The position numbers and the translations under genes are program-made. Below are positions 8,815-17,277 of a stretch of DNA of 64,000 nucleotides, one piece after another (positions within the stretch are counted from its first letter, which is position 1; each line of letters starts with the position of its first letter). The notes under the pieces were generated by a model. It was not told where the DNA came from. It searched no databases and saw only the letters and a list, made by a program, of their open reading frames with translations. Origin of the DNA: Flavobacterium sp. FEMGT703F. Lineage in GTDB: Bacteria; Bacteroidota; Bacteroidia; Flavobacteriales; Flavobacteriaceae. The stretch covers positions 62,001 to 126,000 of the forward strand of contig PGCN01000025.1 in assembly GCA_002786385.1 (NCBI GenBank), given 5' to 3'.

Positions 8815-10368
8815 CTACAAATCAAATTTAATCCCTTGAGCCAATGGTAAACTCGTCGTATAGTTGATGGTGTTGGTTTGTCTTCTCATATACACTTTCC
8901 AAGCATCAGAACCTGATTCGCGACCGCCACCGGTTTCTTTTTCACCACCAAAAGCACCACCAATTTCAGCACCGGAAGTTCCGATGTTTACATTGGCAAT
9001 ACCACAATCTGAACCGGCTACTGATAGGAATGCTTCTGCTTCACGCAAGTTGTTGGTCATAATGGCCGAGGATAAACCTTGCGCCACGCCATTTTGAATA
9101 GCAATAGCGTCATGAACATCACCTGAATATTTTAGTAAGTACAACACTGGTGCAAAAGTTTCGTGTTGAACGATTTCAAAATGATTTTGTGCTTCAGCAA
9201 TGGCCGGTTTTACATAACAACCGCTTTCGTAGCCTTCGCCGGTTAGCACACCGCCTTCTACTAAAATTTTTCCGCCTTCGGCAACCACTTGCGTTAAGGC
9301 TTTTTGGTACATTTCAACAGCATGTTTGTCAATTAGCGGACCTACGTGGTTGTTTTGGTCTAACGGATTTCCGATTCTCAATTGACCGTAAGCACCAACA
9401 ATCGCATCGCGTACTTTATCGTAAATACTTTCGTGGATGATTAGTCTACGAGTAGAAGTACAACGCTGACCTGCTGTTCCAACGGCTCCGAAAACGGCTC
9501 CGATAACCGTCATTTTAATGTCGGCATCCGGCGTTACGATGATGGCGTTGTTACCGCCTAATTCTAATAAAGAGTTGCCTAAACGAGCCGCACAAGCTTG
9601 GGCTACGATTTTACCCATTCTTGTTGAACCGGTAGCCGAAACCAAAGGCACACGTTTGTCATGTGTCATCATTTCGCCTACTTTGTAATCTCCGTTGATT
9701 AAACAAGAGATACCTTCCGGTAAATTGTTTTCTTTTAAAACTTCCGCAATGATGTTTTGGCAAGCGATACCACACAAAGGTGTTTTTTCAGACGGTTTCC
9801 AAACACAAACGTCACCACAAATCCAAGCCAATGCCGTATTCCAAGACCAAACGGCTACCGGGAAGTTGAAGGCCGAAATGATGCCGACAATACCCAGCGG
9901 ATGGTATTGCTCATACATGCGGTGACCGGGACGTTCAGAGTGCATGGTTAAGCCGTGTAATTGACGAGACAAACCTACAGCAAAGTCGCAAATGTCAATC
10001 ATTTCCTGAACTTCTCCGTAGCCTTCTTGAAGTGATTTTCCCATTTCATAAGAAACCAATTTGCCTAGCGGCTCTTTGTATTGTCGCAATTTTTCGCCGA
10101 ATTGACGCACGATTTCTCCGCGTTTCGGAGCCGGCATTAAGCGGAAGGTTTTGAAAGCTTCTGAAGCCGTTTGCATTACTTTTTCGTAATCCTCGGCAGT
10201 AGTGGTTTTTACTTTTCCGATGAGTTGTCCGTCTACCGGAGAATAACTTTCGATAATATCTCCTGAGGAAAAATGATTGTTTCCGGTTGAAGTTCCTTCG
10301 TTAACGGCTTTTACACCTAGTATTTCTAGGGCTTCGGTCATCCCGAATTGTTGAGCTATTGTTGCCAT
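8815..10368 (-). CDS. ALDH7-type aldehyde dehydrogenase (aminoadipate-semialdehyde dehydrogenase-like)
   Basis: The 517-residue NAD-dependent dehydrogenase has the catalytic Cys303 in GTAGQRCTSTRR and the general-base Glu269 in LLELGGNN, with SAFNFPVAVWSWN upstream. The pattern around the active site and the C-terminus (GGAFGGEKETGGGRESGSDA) fits ALDH7 (antiquitin/AmaB), which oxidises alpha-aminoadipate semialdehyde in lysine breakdown. The substrate is inferred from subfamily only. The neighbouring 3-hydroxyanthranilate dioxygenase suggests an amino-acid catabolic setting. Confidence 0.92.
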   Translation of the reverse strand: MATIAQQFGMTEALEILGVKAVNEGTSTGNNHFSSGDIIESYSPVDGQLIGKVKTTTAEDYEKVMQTASEAFKTFRLMPAPKRGEIVRQFGEKLRQYKEPLGKLVSYEMGKSLQEGYGEVQEMIDICDFAVGLSRQLHGLTMHSERPGHRMYEQYHPLGIVGIISAFNFPVAVWSWNTALAWICGDVCVWKPSEKTPLCGIACQNIIAEVLKENNLPEGISCLINGDYKVGEMMTHDKRVPLVSATGSTRMGKIVAQACAARLGNSLLELGGNNAIIVTPDADIKMTVIGAVFGAVGTAGQRCTSTRRLIIHESIYDKVRDAIVGAYGQLRIGNPLDQNNHVGPLIDKHAVEMYQKALTQVVAEGGKILVEGGVLTGEGYESGCYVKPAIAEAQNHFEIVQHETFAPVLYLLKYSGDVHDAIAIQNGVAQGLSSAIMTNNLREAEAFLSVAGSDCGIANVNIGTSGAEIGGAFGGEKETGGGRESGSDAWKVYMRRQTNTINYTTSLPLAQGIKFDL

Positions 10369-10425
10369 TGTATTTTAGTTTGAATGTTTTAGTTTCCGCA
10401 AAAGTAATCGTTTATTTTGAATTTT

Positions 10426-10508
10426 AGCCCGGATGGGAACGGCATCCTTTTTAGCTTGTTTTTATAACAAGTTAAAAAGATACAGTGGACAGCCGGATTA
10501 GCTCCTGA
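10426..10508 (+). repeat. Structured intergenic element, family A copy 1
   Basis: Read on the plus strand it runs AGCCCGGATGGGAACGGC, ATCCTTTTT, an AT-rich hairpin (TTAGCTTGTT / AACAAGTTAA), AAAAAGATACAGTGGAC, AGCCGGATTAGCTCC. It shares the order with the copy at 45230 and the core with 19262 and 48181. Both neighbouring genes are on the minus strand, so the element is antisense to them or acts as DNA. It may encode a small structured RNA. Confidence 0.65.
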
Positions 10509-10513
10509 TTCTT

Positions 10514-11050
10514 TTACTTGGTTATAAATCTCGGGTCGGCATCCATTACAGTACCACATTTTTCACAGGTTCTGAGGGTTTCCGATTGGTAAAAATGGTT
10601 GAAATGTTGGAGAAAGTCCTTTTCAATATCGTGCAATTCGAAATAGACTTCGTAGAGTTTGTGGTTGCAGTTTTCGCAAAACCAAAGCAGGCCATCGGGA
10701 ATTTCTTTGCCCACTCTCTTGCGCTCTACCACCAAACCAATTGAGTTTTCTGTGCGCGACGGTGAATGCGGCACTTTAGCAGGGAGTAAGAACATATCGC
10801 CGGCGGAGAGTTTCATGGCTTTTTTTTCACCGTCTTCTTGGATGTAAACGGTGATTTCGCCTTCCAGTTGGTAAAACAATTCTTCGGTTTCGTTGTAATG
10901 GAAATCTTTGCGGGCATTAGGACCGGCCACGATCATTACGATGTAATCTCCAGAATCTACGTATAAGTTTTTGTTGCCAACGGGCGGTTTGAGTAAGTGA
11001 CGGTTTTCATCAATCCAACGTTGGAGGTTAAAAGGTTTTGCAACTGGCAT
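10514..11050 (-). CDS. nbaC: 3-hydroxyanthranilate 3,4-dioxygenase
   Basis: This 178-residue cupin enzyme opens the aromatic ring of 3-hydroxyanthranilate in tryptophan breakdown (kynurenine pathway), producing the precursor of quinolinate. The iron ligands fall at H51, E57 and H95, the positions known for bacterial HAO. The second, rubredoxin-like site is complete: C125-x-x-C128 (FCENC) and C162-x-x-C165 (TCEKC). The length and C-terminal extension match bacterial enzymes. No other kynurenine gene is in the window, so it may act with enzymes encoded elsewhere. Confidence 0.96.
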   Translation of the reverse strand: MPVAKPFNLQRWIDENRHLLKPPVGNKNLYVDSGDYIVMIVAGPNARKDFHYNETEELFYQLEGEITVYIQEDGEKKAMKLSAGDMFLLPAKVPHSPSRTENSIGLVVERKRVGKEIPDGLLWFCENCNHKLYEVYFELHDIEKDFLQHFNHFYQSETLRTCEKCGTVMDADPRFITK

Positions 11051-11079
11051 AAGCTGAATTTTTGAGTAAAGTTAAAATA

Positions 11080-11106
11080 AAAAAGTCCCGAAATATCGAG
11101 ACTTTT
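11080..11106 (-). terminator. Terminator of the secreted endonuclease gene
   Basis: AAAAGTC and GACTTTT flank a short loop just after the endonuclease stop codon (11111). On the minus strand it ends in a T-run. Confidence 0.75.
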
Positions 11107-11110
11107 AAAA

Positions 11111-12211
11111 TTATTTAACTTCCTTAATAAGGTAAATATACACCGGGAAGTGATCACTGAATCCGATTTCGGTTAGGCTGTGTCGCAGCGGATAACCTTT
11201 GTATTGTCCGGTAGTGGTAATCATATAAGGTTTGTTGTAAATACCGGCTTTCCAGTAGCGGAAAGAAGAGTAATCCGATCTGATGAAGGCTTCCGAAATC
11301 ATAATTTGATCAAAAATATCTCCGGCATCGCGGTGAAATAAAGAGGCATTTCCTTTATAATACATTTCTTCAAAAGGGTTGTAAATGCCTTGCGGTTTTA
11401 CTTCTTCTTTTTTGCGTTTGGCGCCAATACCTTCTTTTACACTTTTGTTGTATGTTCCGTCGTTAAGGTCGCCCATAGTGATGATTTTAGCGTTAGGATT
11501 GATTTTAAAAATGGAATCCATAATTTGACGGTTCAACCGTCCGGCTGCTTCACGGAAAGGCGCACTTTTCTTTTCTCCACCGGAACGAGAAGGCCAGTGG
11601 TTTACGATGATATTTACTTCTTCACCATCTAAAAATCCGGTTACTAAAAGTTGATCCCGAGTGTATACTCTGTCGTCTTTTCCGGCTTCGGCTTTGTCAT
11701 CGGTAACTTCTTCATTGTCTTTTTTATCGGCTTTTCCTTCTTGACTTCTGTAAATTAACAACGGAATATTTTTGAAACTGGTAGGCTTAAAATGCTTTTT
11801 TTGGTACAATAGCGCTACATCAATCCCTCTTTTATCCGGAGAGTCGAAGTGAACAATGCCATAATCTTTATTGACTAAAAGAGGCTCTTTTACTAAATCT
11901 TCTAAAACACCTCTGTTTTCAATTTCACAACCGCCTATGATTACAGGAGATTCTTTTTGTTGGTCGTTGGTGCCGATTTCAGAAAGTACTCGGGCTAAGT
12001 TTTTGAGCTTTTGTTTGTATTTTTTTCCGGTCCAATTTTGGGCGCCATTCGGAAGCCACTCTTCATCATTATTTGCTCCGTTGATGGTATCGAATAAGTT
12101 TTCAAAATTGTAAAAGGCAACGGTATGAATATTATACTTTTTTGCCTGTGCATTAGCGCCTGTTATTGCGAAAAAAACAAAGAAAAGCGCTATTAAATTT
12201 TTAATTCTCAT
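11111..12211 (-). CDS. Secreted endonuclease/exonuclease/phosphatase family protein
   Basis: The 366-residue protein has a signal peptide (MRIKNLIALFFVFFAITGANA) and a DNase I-like fold. Visible motifs are FYNFENLFD, then GGCEIENRGVLEDL (metal-binding Glu), IIVNHWPSRSGG, ITMGDLNDGTYNKS (catalytic Asp-Asn) and the final SDHFPVYIYL (Asp-His). It should hydrolyse phosphodiesters outside the cytoplasm, with DNA or RNA as likely substrate. It diverges from a TonB receptor and two lipoproteins. That grouping suggests extracellular nucleic-acid or phosphate scavenging; this last point is inference. Confidence 0.88.
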   Translation of the reverse strand: MRIKNLIALFFVFFAITGANAQAKKYNIHTVAFYNFENLFDTINGANNDEEWLPNGAQNWTGKKYKQKLKNLARVLSEIGTNDQQKESPVIIGGCEIENRGVLEDLVKEPLLVNKDYGIVHFDSPDKRGIDVALLYQKKHFKPTSFKNIPLLIYRSQEGKADKKDNEEVTDDKAEAGKDDRVYTRDQLLVTGFLDGEEVNIIVNHWPSRSGGEKKSAPFREAAGRLNRQIMDSIFKINPNAKIITMGDLNDGTYNKSVKEGIGAKRKKEEVKPQGIYNPFEEMYYKGNASLFHRDAGDIFDQIMISEAFIRSDYSSFRYWKAGIYNKPYMITTTGQYKGYPLRHSLTEIGFSDHFPVYIYLIKEVK

Positions 12212-12349
12212 AAAATGTATATTAATTTAATATCAAGTTTTTACAAACTTTGGGCCAAAAGTAGATAATATTATTAAAAGATGTACATTTGTCGGCTGTT
12301 AAGTTTTTATTAAGACTTGGCAGGGATTAAAATTAATTTTATTTTATTT

Positions 12350-15169
12350 ATGAAAAAACTTGTTATTAGTACTTTATTTGTGATGCAAGTGTTTTTTGTT
12401 TTTGCACAAACTACTGCCGGAATCACAGGTAAAGTGGTAGATTCAAAAACACAAAAACCTTTACAAAATGTTGTTGCTTCTATTGAAAACACCAGTTTCA
12501 CTGCTTTGACAGATGCTACAGGTGTTTTTGTTTTTAAAGAAGTACCAAGCGGTAGTCAATTACTGCAAATTAAAAGCGCGGGATACAAAGACCAATTGTT
12601 GTCGGTTGAAGTTGAAGCGGGAAAAGTGTTAGACTTAGGCGTTATTGTTTTTGAAGAAGACGTTACGTCGGAACAACAGTTGAGTTTGGTTACTATAACC
12701 GAAAACGATTTGGGTGATGACAACAGCGGTTCTGAGAGTACTTCGGGCTTGTTACAAGCTTCCAGAGATGTTTACCAACAAGCGGCAGCCTTTAACTGGG
12801 GTCAGGCTCGTTTCAGAATCAGAGGTTTGGATAACGAATACAGTACTACCATGATTAACGGTATTTCGATGAATAAAATTTACGACGGAAGACCACAATG
12901 GAGCAACTGGGGCGGATTAAACGACGCGACCAGAAACCAAGAATTTACTATGGGTTCAGCACCTTCAGATTACACTTTCGGGGGTATTTTAGGAACACAA
13001 GAAATCAACACCAGAGCGTCTATTTATAGAAAAGGCTCAAGGGTTTCCTTCTCAGGAACCAACACCAACTACAGCTGGAGAACAATGGGAACACACGCTT
13101 CCGGTATGAATAAAGACGGATGGGCTTTTGTAGTTTCTGCTTCCAGAAGATGGGCTAATGAAGGTTATTTTGAAGGAACAAACTACGCTGCTAACTCTTT
13201 ATTTGCCAGTATTGAAAAGAAAATTAACGAGAATCACTCGATTAATTTTACTTCCATTTTTGCACAGAACAAAAGAGGAAAAAGTTCTCCTAATACAGAT
13301 GAGGTTACTCGTTTAAAAGGAATTGAATACAACTCTTATTGGGGTTGGCAAGAAGGCGAAAAAAGAAACTCAAGATACAAAGAAATTGAAGAGCCTATCA
13401 ATATGTTGAGTCACTTTTGGAAAATAAATTCTAAAACCAACTTAAATACTAACGTAGCTTACCAAGTTGGATTTGTTGGAAACAGCCGTTTGGATTTTCA
13501 ATTGGCTAACAATCCTGATCCAACATACTACAAGAACCTTCCAAGTTACTACTTAAATGACCAAAGTTATTATGTGCCAACATTCGCATCGGACAACGTA
13601 ACCATCACCGGTTATACCAATCCAGCTGCAACACAAGCACAAACCAACTTTGTAAATGATGGTCAAATTGATTGGGAAAATATTTATTATACCAACAAAA
13701 TTGTTAACGGAGGGCAAAAAAGTGCTTACGTTTTATACGAAGACCGTGTAGAAGACAAACAATGGAGTGCTAACTCTTACTTAAATTCTTCTATTGCCGA
13801 TAACATCATTATGAATGCCGGAGTAAACTTTAAGAAGTTAAAATCTAAAAATTTCCAAAAGCTTATCGATCTTTTAGGTGGAACTTACTTCTCTGATATT
13901 GATCCTTTCTTCTCTGGTGATGCGTATCAAACTGACTTAAACAATCCGGACAGACAAGTATACGAGGGTGATGCTTACGGATACAACTATGATTTAAATG
14001 CTATTACTTTTGACGGTTTTACCCAATTCAAATTCAATTACAAAAAAGTTGACTTTTATTTGGGACAAACTTTTTCAAGATCTGAATACCAAAGAGAAGG
14101 AAACTACAGAAATGGTATTTATGCTAACAATTCATTCGGAAAAAGTTCTAAAGCTATTTTTGAAAACTTCGGTTTCAAAGGAGGTTTGACTTATAAAATT
14201 ACCGGAAAACAATTCTTAGACATTAATGGTGTTTACATGACGAAAGCGCCAAACTTGAGAAATACATTTTCTAATGCTCGTTTGAACAACAACATTACCC
14301 CTGATTTGACTAGCGAGTCTATTATGGGTACTGATATCAGCTACATCATCAAAGCGCCGAAATTCAAAGCGAGATTAACTGGTTTCTACAACAAAATTTC
14401 GAATGCTACTCAAATTTCATTCTTCTATGGAGAAGGAATTTTTGATGCCGGTGAAGACGGATCAACAGATACGGATTCTTTCATCAGCGAAATTGTTACC
14501 GGAATCAACAAAAAGCACATTGGAGCAGAGTTTGGATTTGAATACCAAATCACGTCAACCATTAAAGCTACAGGTTCTGCTTCTTACGGTGAGTACACTT
14601 ACGACAACAACCCGAACTTAAAAGTTAACGATGATGCTTTGGCTACATCAACTAACCCGAACCCGGTATTTGATTTCGGAAAAACTTATATTAAAGGCTA
14701 TCGTTTGCCGGGAATGCCGCAGCAAGCTTATTCCTTTGGTTTAGAATACAGAGACCCTAAGTTCTGGTGGATTGGTGCTAACATCAACTATTTGGCAGAC
14801 AGTTACATCAGCATTTCTAACATCTTGAGAACTGATAACTTTGTTACTGATTCAAACGGTTTAGGTTTTGAAGGCGCTACGGAAGAAGCAGTTAGAGCTG
14901 CTTTAAGACAAGAAAAATTTGATCCAACTACCTTGTTGAATTTAGTAGGTGGAAAATCTTGGAGAGTTGGAAGCAACACTTTCGGATTTTTTGCATCTAT
15001 CAATAACGTTTTGGATTATGAATACAAAACCGGAGGTTTCGAGCAGTCCAGAAAGGCAACTTTCCCGGATTACCAAGCAGACAATGCTAACGGAACCCCA
15101 TCATTCGGACCTAAATATTTCTATGGTTACGGAAGAACTTATTTCTTAAATTTATACATCAATTTCTAA
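12350..15169 (+). CDS. TonB-dependent receptor with N-terminal carboxypeptidase-like domain
   Basis: The 939-residue protein has a signal peptide (MKKLVISTLFVMQVFFVFAQ). A CarboxypepD_reg-like Ig domain follows at about 25-110 (TAGITGKVVDSKTQKPLQNV). Next is a plug domain (RFRIRGLDNEYSTTMINGIS), and the rest is a 22-strand-type barrel with aromatic strands, ending in a C-terminal Phe (FLNLYINF). The ATG at 12350 is preferred because it begins the signal peptide. A TACATTTG -7 box lies at 12284-12291. There is no SusD partner, so it is not a classical glycan-uptake locus. Downstream lipoproteins likely form the surface part of the same uptake system. Confidence 0.93.
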   Translation: MKKLVISTLFVMQVFFVFAQTTAGITGKVVDSKTQKPLQNVVASIENTSFTALTDATGVFVFKEVPSGSQLLQIKSAGYKDQLLSVEVEAGKVLDLGVIVFEEDVTSEQQLSLVTITENDLGDDNSGSESTSGLLQASRDVYQQAAAFNWGQARFRIRGLDNEYSTTMINGISMNKIYDGRPQWSNWGGLNDATRNQEFTMGSAPSDYTFGGILGTQEINTRASIYRKGSRVSFSGTNTNYSWRTMGTHASGMNKDGWAFVVSASRRWANEGYFEGTNYAANSLFASIEKKINENHSINFTSIFAQNKRGKSSPNTDEVTRLKGIEYNSYWGWQEGEKRNSRYKEIEEPINMLSHFWKINSKTNLNTNVAYQVGFVGNSRLDFQLANNPDPTYYKNLPSYYLNDQSYYVPTFASDNVTITGYTNPAATQAQTNFVNDGQIDWENIYYTNKIVNGGQKSAYVLYEDRVEDKQWSANSYLNSSIADNIIMNAGVNFKKLKSKNFQKLIDLLGGTYFSDIDPFFSGDAYQTDLNNPDRQVYEGDAYGYNYDLNAITFDGFTQFKFNYKKVDFYLGQTFSRSEYQREGNYRNGIYANNSFGKSSKAIFENFGFKGGLTYKITGKQFLDINGVYMTKAPNLRNTFSNARLNNNITPDLTSESIMGTDISYIIKAPKFKARLTGFYNKISNATQISFFYGEGIFDAGEDGSTDTDSFISEIVTGINKKHIGAEFGFEYQITSTIKATGSASYGEYTYDNNPNLKVNDDALATSTNPNPVFDFGKTYIKGYRLPGMPQQAYSFGLEYRDPKFWWIGANINYLADSYISISNILRTDNFVTDSNGLGFEGATEEAVRAALRQEKFDPTTLLNLVGGKSWRVGSNTFGFFASINNVLDYEYKTGGFEQSRKATFPDYQADNANGTPSFGPKYFYGYGRTYFLNLYINF

Positions 15170-15181
15170 TAGTATAGCACT

Positions 15182-15787
15182 ATGAAAAATATATTTAAAT
15201 CGTTTTTGGCCATAGCAACGCTCAGTCTTGCTGTTAGTTGTTCGGATGATACTGAAATTCCTCCGTTCAAGCCATTGATTTTTTCCGAAGATTTTCCGGA
15301 AGCTGAAATTAACTACAATGCTACTTTTGATTTTGAAGGTTGGACCAATTTTGCCGAAACAGGAACCAAACTTTGGATTGAAAGAGACTTTAATAACGAC
15401 GGGTATATCCAATTCAGTTCATTTGGAAGCGGTCAAGCCTCTAACATTGGTTGGGCTATTACTCCGGCAATTACAATAGAAGAAGGAGCTAATGCTGTAT
15501 TTTCATTCTCCTCAGCTTCTAACTTTGTAGATAATCCCGATAATAAATTAGAGGTGTTTATTTCTACAAACTATGACGGAACGAATGTTTTAGCGGCCAC
15601 ATGGACACAGTTAGATGCTGTTGTAGCCGACAATACTACTAACAATTATACTTATATTCCATCTGGTGAAATTGACTTGTCTGCATACTCCGGAACAGTT
15701 CACATTGCTTTTAAAGTTACCGGAAACGGATCAACTTTAGATGGATTATTCCAAGTAGATAAAGTAAAAGTTTACTCTAATAACTAA
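15182..15787 (+). CDS. Surface lipoprotein with choice-of-anchor J-type domain
   Basis: The 201-residue protein has a lipoprotein signal with lipobox LAVSC at residues 16-20 (Cys20). The mature part FDFEGWTNFAETGTKLWIE, YIQFSSFGSGQASNIGWAIT and HIAFKVTGNGSTLDGLFQVD is the jelly-roll pattern of choice-of-anchor J (cleaved adhesin) domains. It starts 12 bases after the TonB receptor and precedes a DUF5689 lipoprotein by 8 bases, so the three form an operon. Its role is probably ligand capture at the cell surface. Confidence 0.85.
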   Translation: MKNIFKSFLAIATLSLAVSCSDDTEIPPFKPLIFSEDFPEAEINYNATFDFEGWTNFAETGTKLWIERDFNNDGYIQFSSFGSGQASNIGWAITPAITIEEGANAVFSFSSASNFVDNPDNKLEVFISTNYDGTNVLAATWTQLDAVVADNTTNNYTYIPSGEIDLSAYSGTVHIAFKVTGNGSTLDGLFQVDKVKVYSNN

Positions 15788-15795
15788 AAAAGACT

Positions 15796-17175
15796 ATGAA
15801 AAACTTAAAATTTTTAGCATTAGCATTTACAGCAGCAACTTTTGTGAGTTGTGTAAATGACGAGTTCAGAGAGCCGGATTTGAGCGGAGAGTGTACTACT
15901 TTAACGCCTACCAAAACCGTTCAACAAATCGCAGCTTTGGCTACCGCTTCATATGTTAAATATGAAGGCGAAGATATTATTGAAGCTTACGTTACTTCAA
16001 GTGACGCTGGAGGAAACTTTTACAAATCAATCTCTTTGGTCTCTGTTGACGGACAACAAGGATTTAGTATTCCGGTTGACGATTACAACTTGTACACTAA
16101 ATATGAACCGGGAAGAAAGGTTTATGTCAACATGAAAAACAGATATATTGTTAGAGAATTCGGTTCACCAATTATCGGAAATCTTTACAATGGTGGAACA
16201 CCGGATGACACCAGCGATGATGAAGTGGGTAGAATTTCTCCGGTAGAATACCAAAGTATCATTACTCGTTCTTGCGATAAAGTAGAGGAAAGTCAAATCA
16301 TTAACAATATTACCATTTCTCAAGCTTTAAACGATTCTTATTTGAATAAATTAATCGAGTTTGATAATGTTCAGTTTACGGATGCTTCTTTAGGTAAAAC
16401 TTATTACGATGCAACATTGAACGATTTAGGAGGTGCTACCAACCACTTAATCACTAACGAGTTTGGTAATACTATTATAGTAAGAGTAAGTTCTTATGCT
16501 AATTTTGCTTCTAAAGCGGTACCTTCTAAAAGTGGTAAAATCCGAGGTGTTTTAACCAAATACAATTCAGATTACCAATTTATGGTGAGAACAGAAAGCG
16601 ACATTAACTTAACCAACGATCGTTTGACAATCGACTTCTTCCCGCCAATCGGTGGAACAGCAATCGCTTATTCAGGATCGTTAAACGAACCGTTCACAGC
16701 TTACACTGCTACTAACCAACAAGTTTTCCCTGCTTACATCAATGATGCTGTAGTAGGAAGCAGATACTGGCAAATCAAAACTTTCGGAGGAAATCGTTAC
16801 ATCCAAATGACCTCTTTTGGCGGAACTGCTGAAGCGAATAGAACCTTGTTCTTTGTGCCGGTTGATTTTGCAGCGGCCAGCAACTTCTCATTCAAATCTA
16901 AAGCAGGATTTGCCAACGGAAATTGTTTAAAAGTGTATTATACCACAGATTATGTTCCGGGGACAAACGCTACCAATGCAACTTATACCGACATCACGTC
17001 AAGTTTCACCATCTCTGCAGGTTTGTCTAACGGATATCCTACCAACTTTACCAACAGTGGTAACTATGCGATACCGGGCACATTAACCGGAAATGGTTTC
17101 TTCGTGTTTGAATACACCGGAAACGGAACCGGAGTGACAACGACTATGCAAATCGACGATATTTTGATCAACTAG
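15796..17175 (+). CDS. DUF5689 lipoprotein with C-terminal choice-of-anchor J domain
   Basis: The 459-residue lipoprotein (lipobox FVSC, Cys19) has a DUF5689 region at about 40-275: EGEDIIEAYVTSSDAGGNFY, VDGQQGFSIPVDDYNLY and KSGKIRGVLTKYNSDYQFMV resemble an OB-fold such as is found near extracellular nucleases. A jelly-roll segment follows at about 300-459 (RYWQIKTFGGNRYIQMTSFG). It is the last gene of the operon and is followed by a terminator at 17199. Together with the divergent endonuclease it supports a nucleic-acid uptake hypothesis. Confidence 0.87.
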   Translation: MKNLKFLALAFTAATFVSCVNDEFREPDLSGECTTLTPTKTVQQIAALATASYVKYEGEDIIEAYVTSSDAGGNFYKSISLVSVDGQQGFSIPVDDYNLYTKYEPGRKVYVNMKNRYIVREFGSPIIGNLYNGGTPDDTSDDEVGRISPVEYQSIITRSCDKVEESQIINNITISQALNDSYLNKLIEFDNVQFTDASLGKTYYDATLNDLGGATNHLITNEFGNTIIVRVSSYANFASKAVPSKSGKIRGVLTKYNSDYQFMVRTESDINLTNDRLTIDFFPPIGGTAIAYSGSLNEPFTAYTATNQQVFPAYINDAVVGSRYWQIKTFGGNRYIQMTSFGGTAEANRTLFFVPVDFAAASNFSFKSKAGFANGNCLKVYYTTDYVPGTNATNATYTDITSSFTISAGLSNGYPTNFTNSGNYAIPGTLTGNGFFVFEYTGNGTGVTTTMQIDDILIN

Positions 17176-17198
17176 GTATCAAACTATTAATTCCAAAT

Positions 17199-17228
17199 AA
17201 AAGCCATCCGTTAGGGTGGCTTTTTTTG
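17199..17228 (+). terminator. Terminator of the TonB receptor operon
   Basis: AAAGCCATCC and GGGTGGCTTT pair around GTTA and are followed by a T-run. Confidence 0.9.
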
Positions 17229-17277
17229 TAGCGATTATTTAGCTACTTTTAAGGCTTCAATTTCTAGCATAACAACC

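Noticed and set aside
8815..11050. Complete kynurenine/lysine catabolic operon
   Set aside because: Only one gene of each pathway is present, separated by a structured element; a shared pathway is not supported by sequence.
12350..17175. SusC/SusD polysaccharide-utilisation locus
   Set aside because: There is no SusD homolog and no glycoside hydrolase; the lipoproteins are choice-of-anchor J and DUF5689 types.
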